Assembly: GCA_036823195.1 (NCBI GenBank)
Contig: DAISGI010000011.1
Location: 5,769-69,768 of the forward strand
Source: UBA4874 sp002399435
GTDB taxonomy: Bacteria > Bacillota > Clostridia > Caldicoprobacterales > DTU083
Direction: 5' to 3'
DNA length: 64,000 nucleotides
Shown: positions 22,975 through 31,511 of the stretch, piece by piece
Position numbering within the stretch: position 1 is the stretch's first letter
Layout of the letters: each line of letters starts with the position of its first letter
Notes under the pieces: generated by a model
Told to the model about the DNA's origin: nothing
Database searches by the model: none
Seen by the model: only the letters and a program-made list of their open reading frames with translations
Translations under genes and position numbers: made by a program

Positions 22975-24203
22975 TGCGGCATCGGCCTGCTTGCCTGCTG
23001 CTGATCCTGAAGAAGCTTCATAAATTCGGATACGGTCCTGTCCTGCTCATCGGAACGGAACCCGGCCTGCTCCTCCATGGCTTTTCTCAGAGCGGGAAGC
23101 TCCTTTCGGCTCCCGATGGCAACCACTCCGGATATTTTATTTCCCCGAAAACAGATCTTCCGGTATCGATTGCTTTCGCAGTCAAAATCCGTAATGGCTG
23201 CATCATAGCTGCCCTCTTCCACCTGCCCGATGGAAAACAGGGAGGTGCGGAAGGCATTCAGGATGGTGACGGCTGCCGGAGCCTGATAGTTCCTCTCTGC
23301 GCCCGCCATATTGCTGCCTGCCACTTCTCCCTGCAGGGAAGCATAATTCCATAAGCCGGCAACGCGGTTCTCAAATTCTGCGATATCCCCGGCCGCATAG
23401 ATACCCGCAAGATTGGTTTCCATTTTCCCGTTTACCAGAATTCCCCGGTTGGTCCGGATCCCGGTCCCCTTTACCAGCTCAATATTCGGGCGGATGCCTG
23501 TGGAATGAATCACCATATCACAGGATGCCTCTGGATCGTCGTCCGTCCGGAACCCTGTTGCGAAGGACTCTCCCGTGATCTCCTTTATCCGGGTGCCGGT
23601 ATGTACGGAAACCCCGAAGGACTGCACCACATTCAGAAGGATCCGGGACGCCTTTTCGTCCAGCTGTTTCGGCATAAGCCTGGGCTGTACTTCCACCACG
23701 ACGACTTCCTTCCCCATTTGATTCAGGCTCCATGCCAGTTCCAGGCCCAGCACACCGCCGCCGACAATCAGAATCCGCCGGGATCGCCTTGCCTGCTCCC
23801 AAATGGCTGAAGCATCCTGCAGCGTCCTCAGGGAATACACCCCCTGCCTGTCGATTCCTTTTATGGGAAGAACATTGCTCCTCGCACCGTTTGCCAGAAG
23901 CAGGACGGAATACTCGTCTGCCGTTCCGTCGGACAGAATGACACGGTGCCTGGCGGGATCCAGTCCCGTTGCTCCGTTTCCTATGCAAATTCGAATGTGA
24001 TTTTCCGAATACCAGGATTCCTTCTGAATCAAAAGAGCATCGGACAAAGGCCCCTGGTTGATATCCTTGGTCAGCCGAAGCCGTCGGTAAGGATAAAATC
24101 CCTCGTCTCCGTAGACTGTGATTTCCATATCCGGATCCTGCCGCCGGATCGCCTTCATCGCCGACACAGCTGCAATGCCGGCACCTATGATGATAGCTTT
24201 CAT
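22971..24203 (-). CDS. NAD(P)/FAD-dependent oxidoreductase (rubredoxin/nitrite-reductase-type)
   Basis: 410 residues. The FAD site is AIIIGAGIAAVSAMKAI, the NAD site is ILIVGGGVLGLELAWSLNQMG, and the second FAD motif is GIYAAGDIAEF. The arrangement matches NADH:rubredoxin oxidoreductases and the N-terminal half of NirB. No redox-active CxxC is present. The start at 24203 (MKAIIIG) is chosen because the fold begins there. It overlaps the Toprim gene by four bases. Electron acceptor unknown: rubredoxin is the family default and would suit oxygen or peroxide defence in an anaerobe. Confidence 0.88.
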   Translation of the reverse strand: MKAIIIGAGIAAVSAMKAIRRQDPDMEITVYGDEGFYPYRRLRLTKDINQGPLSDALLIQKESWYSENHIRICIGNGATGLDPARHRVILSDGTADEYSVLLLANGARSNVLPIKGIDRQGVYSLRTLQDASAIWEQARRSRRILIVGGGVLGLELAWSLNQMGKEVVVVEVQPRLMPKQLDEKASRILLNVVQSFGVSVHTGTRIKEITGESFATGFRTDDDPEASCDMVIHSTGIRPNIELVKGTGIRTNRGILVNGKMETNLAGIYAAGDIAEFENRVAGLWNYASLQGEVAGSNMAGAERNYQAPAAVTILNAFRTSLFSIGQVEEGSYDAAITDFDCESNRYRKICFRGNKISGVVAIGSRKELPALRKAMEEQAGFRSDEQDRTVSEFMKLLQDQQQASRPMPQ

Positions 24204-24282
24204 GTTTCCTGGAACTCCTTTCAATGAATCGATCCGGTTCTCCAATGGAATATGAAATATCCCCATTCTGGAAAAATTATAA

Positions 24283-25281
24283 TTATAATGAAACACGTAT
24301 GACGATCTCCGAAGGAAGGATAATGGTATCCTCCACCGGCCTGTCATTCAGGAGATCCATCAGATAAGCTGCACTGTGCCGCCCCATCTCATACAAAGGA
24401 AGCTCCACTGCCGTCATGGCGGGATGACATAGATTATAAAAGGCAGATGTGCCCAGGGAGGCAACCAGCAGGTCTCCCGGTATCTTTTTTCCCATTTCCG
24501 CCGCTGCCTTCAGCACGGAAAAGCCAAAGCGCGGGCTGCCGGCAATAATCCCGTCCGGGCGCTCCGGAGAACGCAGCATGTCCCCAACTGTCTGCCGGAT
24601 CTGCTCGTCCTGAAAAGGGCAGAGAAAGCAGCCGCAGTTGTGAAGGCCGCTTTCCTGCACTGCCTTTCCGAATGCTTTCAGACGATAATCGGTCCCGCAT
24701 TTCCACCGGGGACCGGTATAGGCCAATCGGCTCGCTCCTTTTTCCCGGAACAGGGCGGTCAGGTCGGAGAGATGGCAAAGATGATCCGTGCCGATCTCAT
24801 GAAACCGGTCACGGGAGACATGGGAATCCACAATTACATAGGGAACACCGTTTTGATTCAGTTCTTCCCTTGACAGGTCGTCCACCGTGGCAAAGGCAAA
24901 GATCACTCCATCCAATCGGTTGGTATTGTAATAGTCCAGTATTTCCATATTGAAGCTGTCGTCCGACTTGTTAAAAAGCAGGGTAATGGAATAATTGGAC
25001 TGGGAAAGGCCATCCCGGATCCCCTCCAGCGTCTCCATAAAATTATAATTGGTAATTCTGCGGTCCGTGATGACTCCTACCGACATGGATCGGTTCGACT
25101 TCATTCCTCTGGCAATATGACTGGGGTGGTAGTTCAGCTTCTTTACGGCATCCAGTACTGCCTGCCTGGTCTCCGGCCGGATTTTTACATTTTTCACATC
25201 GTTCAGGACATAGGATACCGTCGCCTGGGAAACGCCTGCTTCCCTGGCAACATCCTTGCTGGAGGCCCTTTTCCTCTGCAT
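24283..25281 (-). CDS. LacI-family transcriptional regulator
   Basis: 332 residues. The N-terminal helix-turn-helix is SSKDVAREAGVSQATVSYVLND with the hinge helix HPSHIARGMKSNRS, followed by a periplasmic-binding-protein-like effector domain (VGVITDRRI to the C-terminus, with DGVIFAFA and PDGIIAGSPRFG). It probably senses a sugar. It lies 62 bases downstream of the large GH38-like gene on the same strand, the natural candidate target. It also has its own promoter (25319-25347). Operator sequences could not be assigned. Confidence 0.92.
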   Translation of the reverse strand: MQRKRASSKDVAREAGVSQATVSYVLNDVKNVKIRPETRQAVLDAVKKLNYHPSHIARGMKSNRSMSVGVITDRRITNYNFMETLEGIRDGLSQSNYSITLLFNKSDDSFNMEILDYYNTNRLDGVIFAFATVDDLSREELNQNGVPYVIVDSHVSRDRFHEIGTDHLCHLSDLTALFREKGASRLAYTGPRWKCGTDYRLKAFGKAVQESGLHNCGCFLCPFQDEQIRQTVGDMLRSPERPDGIIAGSPRFGFSVLKAAAEMGKKIPGDLLVASLGTSAFYNLCHPAMTAVELPLYEMGRHSAAYLMDLLNDRPVEDTIILPSEIVIRVSL

Positions 25282-25318
25282 TCTGAACCACCACCCATTT
25301 CCGCATCAAATCATGTTT

Positions 25319-25347
25319 ATACTACTCTTTTTCAGGAAGGCTGTCAA
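25319..25347 (-). promoter_or_regulatory. Promoter candidate of the LacI-family gene
   Basis: Minus strand TTGACA (25342-25347), 17-base spacer, TAGTAT (25319-25324). The -35 overlaps the stop region of the upstream glycosidase gene. Confidence 0.55.
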
Positions 25348-28300
25348 GAATGGATGAAAATTCCTGTTGAAACGCAGACCTGATTGCTCTCTGATGCATT
25401 CCCCCTGGCATCCACTGCCTTCACCATATAGCGATAGGTTGCATCCGGCTTCGCGTCCCTGTCCCGGTAGCTGGTAAGGTAGGAATTCTCCGTCTGTGCA
25501 ATTTTTTCACCGTTTCGATAAATTTCATAGTGGTGGAGCAGAATATTGTCGGCCGAAGGGGTCCAGTACAAGTCAATCCGCGTGCTTTCCCTCGGCTGCG
25601 CTCCCAATATCGGAGCCGACGGAGGAACGGTGTCGGTGATCTCCCCGACGGTCTGCCGTACGGCCGTCGAAGGTGCTCCCTTGGCCCCGGCGGCAGCGGC
25701 CCGGACCCGATAAGAATAGGGCTGCTTCATGCTGCCGATTACCTGGGCATCAAAATAAGCGGTATCGTTGGTGGTGGACAGATAGTTGCCGCTTCCCGGA
25801 ACAAAGTTGGGATCCGTACTGCGGAACACCTCGTAATACAGCGCGCCGTCTGCCGCCTTCCATGTGATTTCCGTTCCCTGAATCTTTCCCTGATCCGGGG
25901 TATCGGATCCTTCCGGAGCGGAAAGGCCAGGGTTCCCGGTTGCTCCCGGCAAGCCTGCTGCAGCGGAAACAGCCCGGACTCCCTCTACCATACCGGGAGC
26001 CTCTCCGTAGCGGATCCGGAAGGTTTTCATGCCATATGCCGGAAGCCCGAAGGAAAAGGTGCGGTCCGTTGAAACCAGCCGTTTGTCGTTTTCAATGATA
26101 TCCGTTTCTGTCACGGAAGAGACGTGAAATGGAAAAGATACGGAGACATTTTCAGCAGGCTTTCCCTCTATCTCGACAAAGCGAAGAATCATGCCGTCGG
26201 AATTGGCTTCCGAGGCTTTTATCGTACTGACCTGGATATTTCTTTTGTCAATCAAAATCAGACTGCCCGAATCAGCACTTTTCCCTGTCTGCGCACCTGC
26301 AATCACGGTCGCCTGCAGCGGAGTGCTGATCTCCCAGCCGAACCGCGCGCTCTCCCCCGCCCCGGGATCCACATTGGCAGAGATGGAGTAGCAAAATCTG
26401 GTATAGCCGGGCTGATCGCCCTGAAAGTTTGTCTGCCACATATTATTCATAACATAGCTGTAAAGAGTCGGCCTGGACGATTTGTAATCAAAGGACCATT
26501 TTCCGGTTCTCCTTTCGCCAAACTGCAGAAGGGAGGTATTCGGAATTGCCAGAACCATATTGTAGTGATCCTTTTTATCCTTTACACTGACCCATTTGTT
26601 GGCGGTATACCAGTCTGTGCTGGTGCCGTAAATCTGCTCCCCTTCCGCCGCATTTCCGACAGGAAGGTCATAGCGGATCTCATAGTCCTTTCCCGTCTGG
26701 AAGGGGAAGGTATAAAAAGCCTCCTCTTTCGATTTGAGATCGGGCAGGGACTCCTTTTCCACCTCGTTCACAATGTCGATTCTTGGGATATCATTGTACA
26801 GGGTAACCGTCTGAACAATTGATCCTGCACGGAAGGTGGAAGTTTTCAGCCGGGCTGCAGCACCGATTGCGGAAGCAGTCACCTCAAGATGGCCGGATTC
26901 TTTGCCGGGCGAATGGCGTTTCCATTTATCGGGACCGAAATCCGCTCCCATATTGGAGAAAGGAATCCCAAAGTCATCATAATATTGATACTGGTTAAAC
27001 CGGGCGGAAGGAGTATTCTGCACCATTTCCCGGTTTCCATTCCTTTTGTCAAGAATACTTGAAACAGTCCCGTCCTCTGCAAAGGTCACCCTGAACATAT
27101 TATTCTCCAGAAAATTACTTCCGGTTCTTGCTTTTTGTTTGAAATCCGGTGCTGTCGCCGTCTCCACAACGCGAAAGGTTTTGTATCCCATGGCCGGAAT
27201 GCCGGTGGCAACAAAGGTAAGAACGCCGTCCTGTATCCGGTAAGGAATCGATGTGTTTCCGTCCCTGATTTCAAATCGGGGAGGCAGATCCGACAGATCG
27301 GAGAGAGTGACGACATCATTTCTTGTCCAGTTGAGTGAGTTATAGACATAAATCGCCTTGCCCTCTGTGGCCACGTCCGATGCCAGGGATTTCAGGGAAT
27401 CTTTCAGTATGTCTTCAGCCAAAGCCTTTGCACTGAACGCATGGCTGCGCTTCCATTCGAATTGCCTGTCATACTCCGGATTGCTCTTGTTGTATTCATG
27501 ATAGCCCCAGGTATGTTCGTTATAGATCAGATTCCGTTCCACGGCTTCGTATATCTTTGCGTAGGGATACTTCCCGCCTGTATACATGGATGCAAAGGAT
27601 GCCGCGGTCTCCGCAACCGGAATCAGATTTCCCGCTGTCTTGCTGATGCCGGACTCGAAAGCCGTTGTCGCCCAGCCATCATTCCACCAGTTTTCCTCGG
27701 TTCCCGACTCCGTGGGAATCAAATCCCCGTACTCGGCCACAACATCCTCAAAAAACTGCTCCGGAAAGGCGACGGTTATTTTCGGATAGGCATATCCGGC
27801 GTCCTCCCATTTTTTATTGAGCTGATTGGCAATGATGATCTGTTCCTCCATGGGTTCCCTGTTATCAGCATGGGGCACCAGCGGCAGTGGAAACTTGTCA
27901 TAAGGATACCGATTTCGTCCGGTGTGGCTTTCCAGGACATCCACTACGTGCCGCAGATTTTTTTCAGCATCCTGGACACTGCCCCGGGCATCCCAGTGGG
28001 ATCCGCCGAAGCCGTAATTATCGCTGTAGGATTTGCCGTTAAAAACCAAAAGTTTATGGGCCGGATCCATTCCTTCCATATAAAAAAGATCATACAGTTT
28101 TTTCTTGTGATAGGGGGAACGGTCGGGGTTCATGGAATGAATCCCATAAAGGATACCTGCCTGCACTGCAGCATCCACATAGCTTTTGCTGAAAGCCGGA
28201 TTGTCAAACATCCTCTGGGTGATCCCAGGCTGTATTCCAAGTTTATCCACCAAAAATCGATTGGTATAATAAACCGCCCGCGCCGTGCCTTCCGTAGACA

Positions 28301-28949
28301 TATTCTCCAGAGTAAAATTGAACTGACCGGCACCCACGGCCATACGTCCAGCCCGGATCCGATCCGTAATCTCCTGGATCTCATCCGCATTTCGCTTTTT
28401 CATATAGGCTTCGCCCATCATATAGCTGGATTCTATGGCATATTTGTATTTCTGCAAGTCCTCTGCACGTTCATCGGAGTTTTTCATATATTTCTTTACC
28501 GTATCCAGATATTTGGCATAGGTTTCCTTCAGATCCTCCGGATATGCGGTATACCCAAGATCCGTATGCATTTCCTGTGACAAATAAAACTCCCAGTGGC
28601 GGCTGCGCTCCCATTTGTCTGTCTCATAGACCGCCTTTGCACTGCCGCTGCAGGATTCCTCATCGAACAATTCCAGCCTCAGGGAGATCGTTTCTCCCGG
28701 ATTCAACAGTTCATGGGTATCGGTTACCGGCACCGTTACCTCGCTGCTGCCGGAAGCAATCCTTCCGACCGGCACAACATAGGTGGGTTTGTTCTTTAAA
28801 GCAACCCGGACCCATGCAGAAAATGGCGACCCACTGTTTTCCATGGTCAGTTCTGTTACCTGCATTCCCGTTTTCCATATCACGGGGGTCGGTTTGACCC
28901 GGACGATCTTCACGGGATTCGATTCACAGACATACGGGGACTTTTTCAA
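25344..28949 (-). CDS. GH38-like glycoside hydrolase (alpha-mannosidase type) with two C-terminal Fn3 domains
   Basis: 1201 residues from a TTG start (AAGGAG ten bases upstream). An N-terminal beta domain is followed by a GH38-like catalytic domain with HTDLGYT (128-134; the family's H-x-D-x-G metal motif) and FDNPAF (248-253; nucleophile region). Then come the long beta-sandwich typical of alpha-mannosidases (about 540-970) and two Fn3 modules near 1000-1200 (SYRVRAAAAG, HHYEIYRNGE, TYRYMVKAVDARGNASESN). The likely task is trimming mannosides or related glycans. Oddly, no signal peptide is seen even with the longer 29033 start, although Fn3 modules usually mean export. A LacI-type regulator follows. 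Confidence 0.75.
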   Translation of the reverse strand: MKKSPYVCESNPVKIVRVKPTPVIWKTGMQVTELTMENSGSPFSAWVRVALKNKPTYVVPVGRIASGSSEVTVPVTDTHELLNPGETISLRLELFDEESCSGSAKAVYETDKWERSRHWEFYLSQEMHTDLGYTAYPEDLKETYAKYLDTVKKYMKNSDERAEDLQKYKYAIESSYMMGEAYMKKRNADEIQEITDRIRAGRMAVGAGQFNFTLENMSTEGTARAVYYTNRFLVDKLGIQPGITQRMFDNPAFSKSYVDAAVQAGILYGIHSMNPDRSPYHKKKLYDLFYMEGMDPAHKLLVFNGKSYSDNYGFGGSHWDARGSVQDAEKNLRHVVDVLESHTGRNRYPYDKFPLPLVPHADNREPMEEQIIIANQLNKKWEDAGYAYPKITVAFPEQFFEDVVAEYGDLIPTESGTEENWWNDGWATTAFESGISKTAGNLIPVAETAASFASMYTGGKYPYAKIYEAVERNLIYNEHTWGYHEYNKSNPEYDRQFEWKRSHAFSAKALAEDILKDSLKSLASDVATEGKAIYVYNSLNWTRNDVVTLSDLSDLPPRFEIRDGNTSIPYRIQDGVLTFVATGIPAMGYKTFRVVETATAPDFKQKARTGSNFLENNMFRVTFAEDGTVSSILDKRNGNREMVQNTPSARFNQYQYYDDFGIPFSNMGADFGPDKWKRHSPGKESGHLEVTASAIGAAARLKTSTFRAGSIVQTVTLYNDIPRIDIVNEVEKESLPDLKSKEEAFYTFPFQTGKDYEIRYDLPVGNAAEGEQIYGTSTDWYTANKWVSVKDKKDHYNMVLAIPNTSLLQFGERRTGKWSFDYKSSRPTLYSYVMNNMWQTNFQGDQPGYTRFCYSISANVDPGAGESARFGWEISTPLQATVIAGAQTGKSADSGSLILIDKRNIQVSTIKASEANSDGMILRFVEIEGKPAENVSVSFPFHVSSVTETDIIENDKRLVSTDRTFSFGLPAYGMKTFRIRYGEAPGMVEGVRAVSAAAGLPGATGNPGLSAPEGSDTPDQGKIQGTEITWKAADGALYYEVFRSTDPNFVPGSGNYLSTTNDTAYFDAQVIGSMKQPYSYRVRAAAAGAKGAPSTAVRQTVGEITDTVPPSAPILGAQPRESTRIDLYWTPSADNILLHHYEIYRNGEKIAQTENSYLTSYRDRDAKPDATYRYMVKAVDARGNASESNQVCVSTGIFIHS

Positions 28950-29114
28950 TGCTTTCACTCTCCTTAGTATGGCAATCGTTCTTTTGATATAATGATATAC
29001 GTTCCTGGCATAGCAATAAAAAATTGATACCAACTTGCGATAAAAATACTATCATGCACGGTTCAGACTGTCAATCCACTTTACGTCATGTTCATATATC
29101 AAATAATTCCTGGT

Positions 29115-29348
29115 ATGTATCCTTATCAACATGCATCCATATCACTTGTATCCATACCACATGCATCCATATCACATGTATCCATACCACATGCATCCAT
29201 ACCACATGNNNNNNNNNNNNNNNNNNNNNNNNNNNNNNNNNNNNNNNNNNNNNNNNNNNNNNNNNNNNNNNNNNNNNNNNNNNNNNNNNNNNNNNNNNNN
29301 NNNNNNNNATCCATACCACATGCATCCATACCACATGTATCCTTATCA
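29115..29348. repeat. 15-bp minisatellite interrupted by the assembly gap
   Basis: Units of the form CATGYATCCATAYCA repeat on both sides of the gap: about six before and two to three after. All three plus frames stay open through it (PYHMH, IPHAS and TTCIH repeats), because the unit is 15 bp without stops. No ribosome site precedes any of them. The true copy number is unknown because the assembler collapsed or broke here. Confidence 0.9.
29209..29308. other. Assembly gap (100 N)
   Basis: Exactly 100 undetermined bases inside the 15-bp repeat, the usual placeholder for a gap of unknown length. Confidence 0.99.
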
Positions 29349-29511
29349 AGTTATCATTGACGTTTTTCTTATGGAAGTGTTGGCAGCATTTGGTATCTCC
29401 CATATAAAAGGGGGCAGATCAAACAAATTGAAAAAATATTCGTAACGTAATGGATAATTGTGAAGATTATGGATAATATAAACCTACTACAAGACAGAAA
29501 GGAGCTTCCTT

Positions 29512-29655
29512 ATGCCAAAGGATAAAAGGGAAAAGAACAGAGAGAATAAGGACAGGGCGGACAACACTTACCCGCGTCCGGCCTTCGACAATGACCAGCT
29601 GGGAGAAAATGCTTCCAATTATCAAATTCCATTCGACGACAAGCAGAATGACTGA
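29512..29655 (+). CDS. Small hydrophilic protein (47 residues), unknown
   Basis: AAAGGAG lies seven bases before ATG 29512, the only reason to call this short ORF. The product starts MPKDKREKNRENKDRADN and ends QIPFDDKQND. It is highly charged, with no cysteine, hydrophobic segment or recognisable fold, and is probably disordered. A 17-bp repeat array and a terminator-like hairpin (29755-29776) follow, which fits a short transcript. It resembles the size and composition of small acid-soluble or stress miniproteins but has no matching motif. Unrecognised. Confidence 0.5.
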   Translation: MPKDKREKNRENKDRADNTYPRPAFDNDQLGENASNYQIPFDDKQND

Positions 29656-29682
29656 AGAATAGGAAACCGTAAAATAAACGGA

Positions 29683-29748
29683 GAACCTGTGGCACAAGTG
29701 GACCTGTGGTACAAGTAGACCTGTGGTACAAGCAGTACAAGCAGTACA
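29683..29748. repeat. 17-bp tandem repeat, about three copies plus 9-bp repeats
   Basis: GACCTGTGGTACAAGTA-like units start at 29683, 29701 and 29718, then GTACAAGCA repeats. Located between the 47-residue ORF and a hairpin. Confidence 0.85.
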
Positions 29749-29754
29749 AAATGG

Positions 29755-29776
29755 GGGAATGCCTCCGGGCATTCCC
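29755..29776 (+). terminator. Terminator-like hairpin after the 47-residue ORF
   Basis: GGGAATGCC pairs perfectly with GGCATTCCC around a 4-base loop; the following TGATTTGATATT is only moderately T-rich. The rest of 29777-30125 holds a small inverted repeat CACCTATC/GATAGGTG (29844-29863) and no supported gene. Confidence 0.5.
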
Positions 29777-30125
29777 TGATTTGATATTACAAGAAACAAG
29801 TTCGGCTTATATGATATCCGAGATACCGTCGTTTCGATTTTGACACCTATCTCCCGATAGGTGGGTGTCCGCAGGATACCTTCTATCTTCCCATACCGGC
29901 TCAATGGAACCGGATCAATGAAATTGTGGGCCTGATATTCGAATATCCATATTGAACTCCCTTTCACAATACGTAGGTTCAAAATAGAAACCATGCGAAT
30001 ACCCCAGAAGTTCCTTTGCCTTACGATTCCATTATACTGATTTTTCAGCGGGAGTCAAATGAATTTTTTTCCTGATCCCTTTCATTGCCCGACCGGATGA
30101 ACAAAATAAACCAGGAGTCAGGTTT

Positions 30126-30494
30126 TTATTTCCCCGGAACAATTTCCAGCCAGTAACCGTCCGGATCCTCTATAAAATAAATTCCCATACCGGCGTTCTC
30201 ATGGCAGATGCAGCCCATTTTTGAATGAAGCGCATGCGCAGCTTCCATGTCGTCCACCGCAAACGCAAGATGAAATTCATTGTCCCCCAGATCATAAGGC
30301 CTCTCCCAGTCCTTCAGCCAGGTGAGCTCCAGCTGATGAGGCGTTGTTCCGTCTCCAAGAAAAGCCAGTATAAAGCTTCCGTCCTCCGCTTCCTTTCTCC
30401 GGATCTCGGACAGGCCCAGTGCCTTTTTATAAAACTCCAGGCTCCTCTCCAGATTCAGCACGTTCAGGTTATTGTGTGCAAAAGTGAATTTCAT
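30126..30494 (-). CDS. Glyoxalase/VOC family protein, lactoylglutathione-lyase-like
   Basis: 122 residues with the paired beta-alpha-beta-beta-beta modules of the vicinal oxygen chelate fold. Candidate metal ligands are His in FTFAHNNLNV, Glu in QLELTWL, His in NEFHLAFAV and Glu in GYWLEIVPG, the four-ligand pattern of GloA. It would isomerise the methylglyoxal-thiol adduct. It is 21 bases downstream of the metallo-beta-lactamase-fold gene on the same strand, but that neighbour does not look like a standard glyoxalase II, so a detoxification pair is only a possibility. Confidence 0.88.
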   Translation of the reverse strand: MKFTFAHNNLNVLNLERSLEFYKKALGLSEIRRKEAEDGSFILAFLGDGTTPHQLELTWLKDWERPYDLGDNEFHLAFAVDDMEAAHALHSKMGCICHENAGMGIYFIEDPDGYWLEIVPGK

Positions 30495-30515
30495 GAAAAT
30501 CCCTCCATCATTTCT

Positions 30516-31289
30516 TTATTTTTCCCTGGAATCCTTTCCAGGCCCTTCCGCCCGAAACCCATCCCCCCAAAATTCAAATGCCTGCCCGGGCCGGGAGATT
30601 TCCGCTATTCTTCCCCCGGTTCCCTTCATTTTCTCCGCAAACCTGCGGGTAATCCCCGGATGGTCCGCAAAATGCATGGGAACAAACAGGCCGGGATGGA
30701 ATTTCTCCATCATATAGCTCCCGCCCAGCCAATAGTACTCTCCCAGTCTGGGATCCACCGGGAAAAACAGGATATCCATTTTTTTCCCTTCCAGTCGGGC
30801 GACTTCCTTCTTAAAACTCTCTTCCTCAACCCGGAGCTCCTCCGCCGTGGACTCCTCCGCCCAGCACCACCAGTTCAGGTCCCCGGCATGAAAGATCCGA
30901 AGACCGCTGACCTCCACCAGAAATGAAACGCCGAGATCCGTGGAGCCATAGGCGGATATGGTAATCCCACCCACTTCGATGCTTTCACAGGGATTCATGA
31001 AGATGCACTGCTCCCGGTCTTCTCCGACCTTCCGGCGGGTCTCCCCGCTCAAAACATATCGCAGACCGGAATTTTCGTCCTTCCATTCAAATATAACCGG
31101 ATTGTAATGATCCGGATGGCTGTGACTGACAAAGACCAACGGCCGCTTATGCGATGCGATTTCATGCCGGATATCCGGTGCATCGGAGAACTGCCGGTAA
31201 TAATCAAACACCAGAAAAGAATCCCCGTACTCCACCGTAAAGCCACTGTGATACAGGTAATGAATCAGAACTTTCCTGCCTGGGTTCAT
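30516..31289 (-). CDS. Metallo-beta-lactamase-fold hydrolase
   Basis: 257 residues. The metal motif is VFVSHSHPDHYNP (HxHxDH), followed by FHAGDLNWWCW (the bridging Asp) and VPMHFADHPG (late His). The pattern matches UlaG/RomA-like hydrolases rather than glyoxalase II. AAGGAGGGAG precedes ATG 31289. The substrate cannot be inferred. It is upstream of, and close to, the glyoxalase gene. Upstream, 31290-31511 holds no supported gene and separates it from a divergent L,D-transpeptidase gene. Confidence 0.85.
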   Translation of the reverse strand: MNPGRKVLIHYLYHSGFTVEYGDSFLVFDYYRQFSDAPDIRHEIASHKRPLVFVSHSHPDHYNPVIFEWKDENSGLRYVLSGETRRKVGEDREQCIFMNPCESIEVGGITISAYGSTDLGVSFLVEVSGLRIFHAGDLNWWCWAEESTAEELRVEEESFKKEVARLEGKKMDILFFPVDPRLGEYYWLGGSYMMEKFHPGLFVPMHFADHPGITRRFAEKMKGTGGRIAEISRPGQAFEFWGDGFRAEGPGKDSREK

Positions 31290-31511
31290 AACAAACTCCC
31301 TCCTTGCTTTCTGCGACTTCCGAACGGACAGAATATTTCAGCGCGGAATACTGAGGTAACATAACCTCCTGACGATACCAGTCCATACTCCTGCTGTTTC
31401 CCATTATCTCATATTCCCCGGATTTTTGAAATGTATATTTCGATTTGCCTTTGGAAAAATGATAAAAGAACAGTTGGATAGAGAATCACAGGAAGTTGGT
31501 GAAGAAATGCC

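Noticed and set aside
29131..29445. His/Tyr/Pro repeat protein from the minisatellite
   Set aside because: All plus frames are open because the unit is 15 bp without stops, no ribosome site precedes the ATG codons, and the middle is undetermined.
29467..29994. 175-residue minus-strand ORF
   Set aside because: It runs through a hairpin, a repeat array and the antisense of the 47-residue ORF, with no recognisable domain; probably chance.
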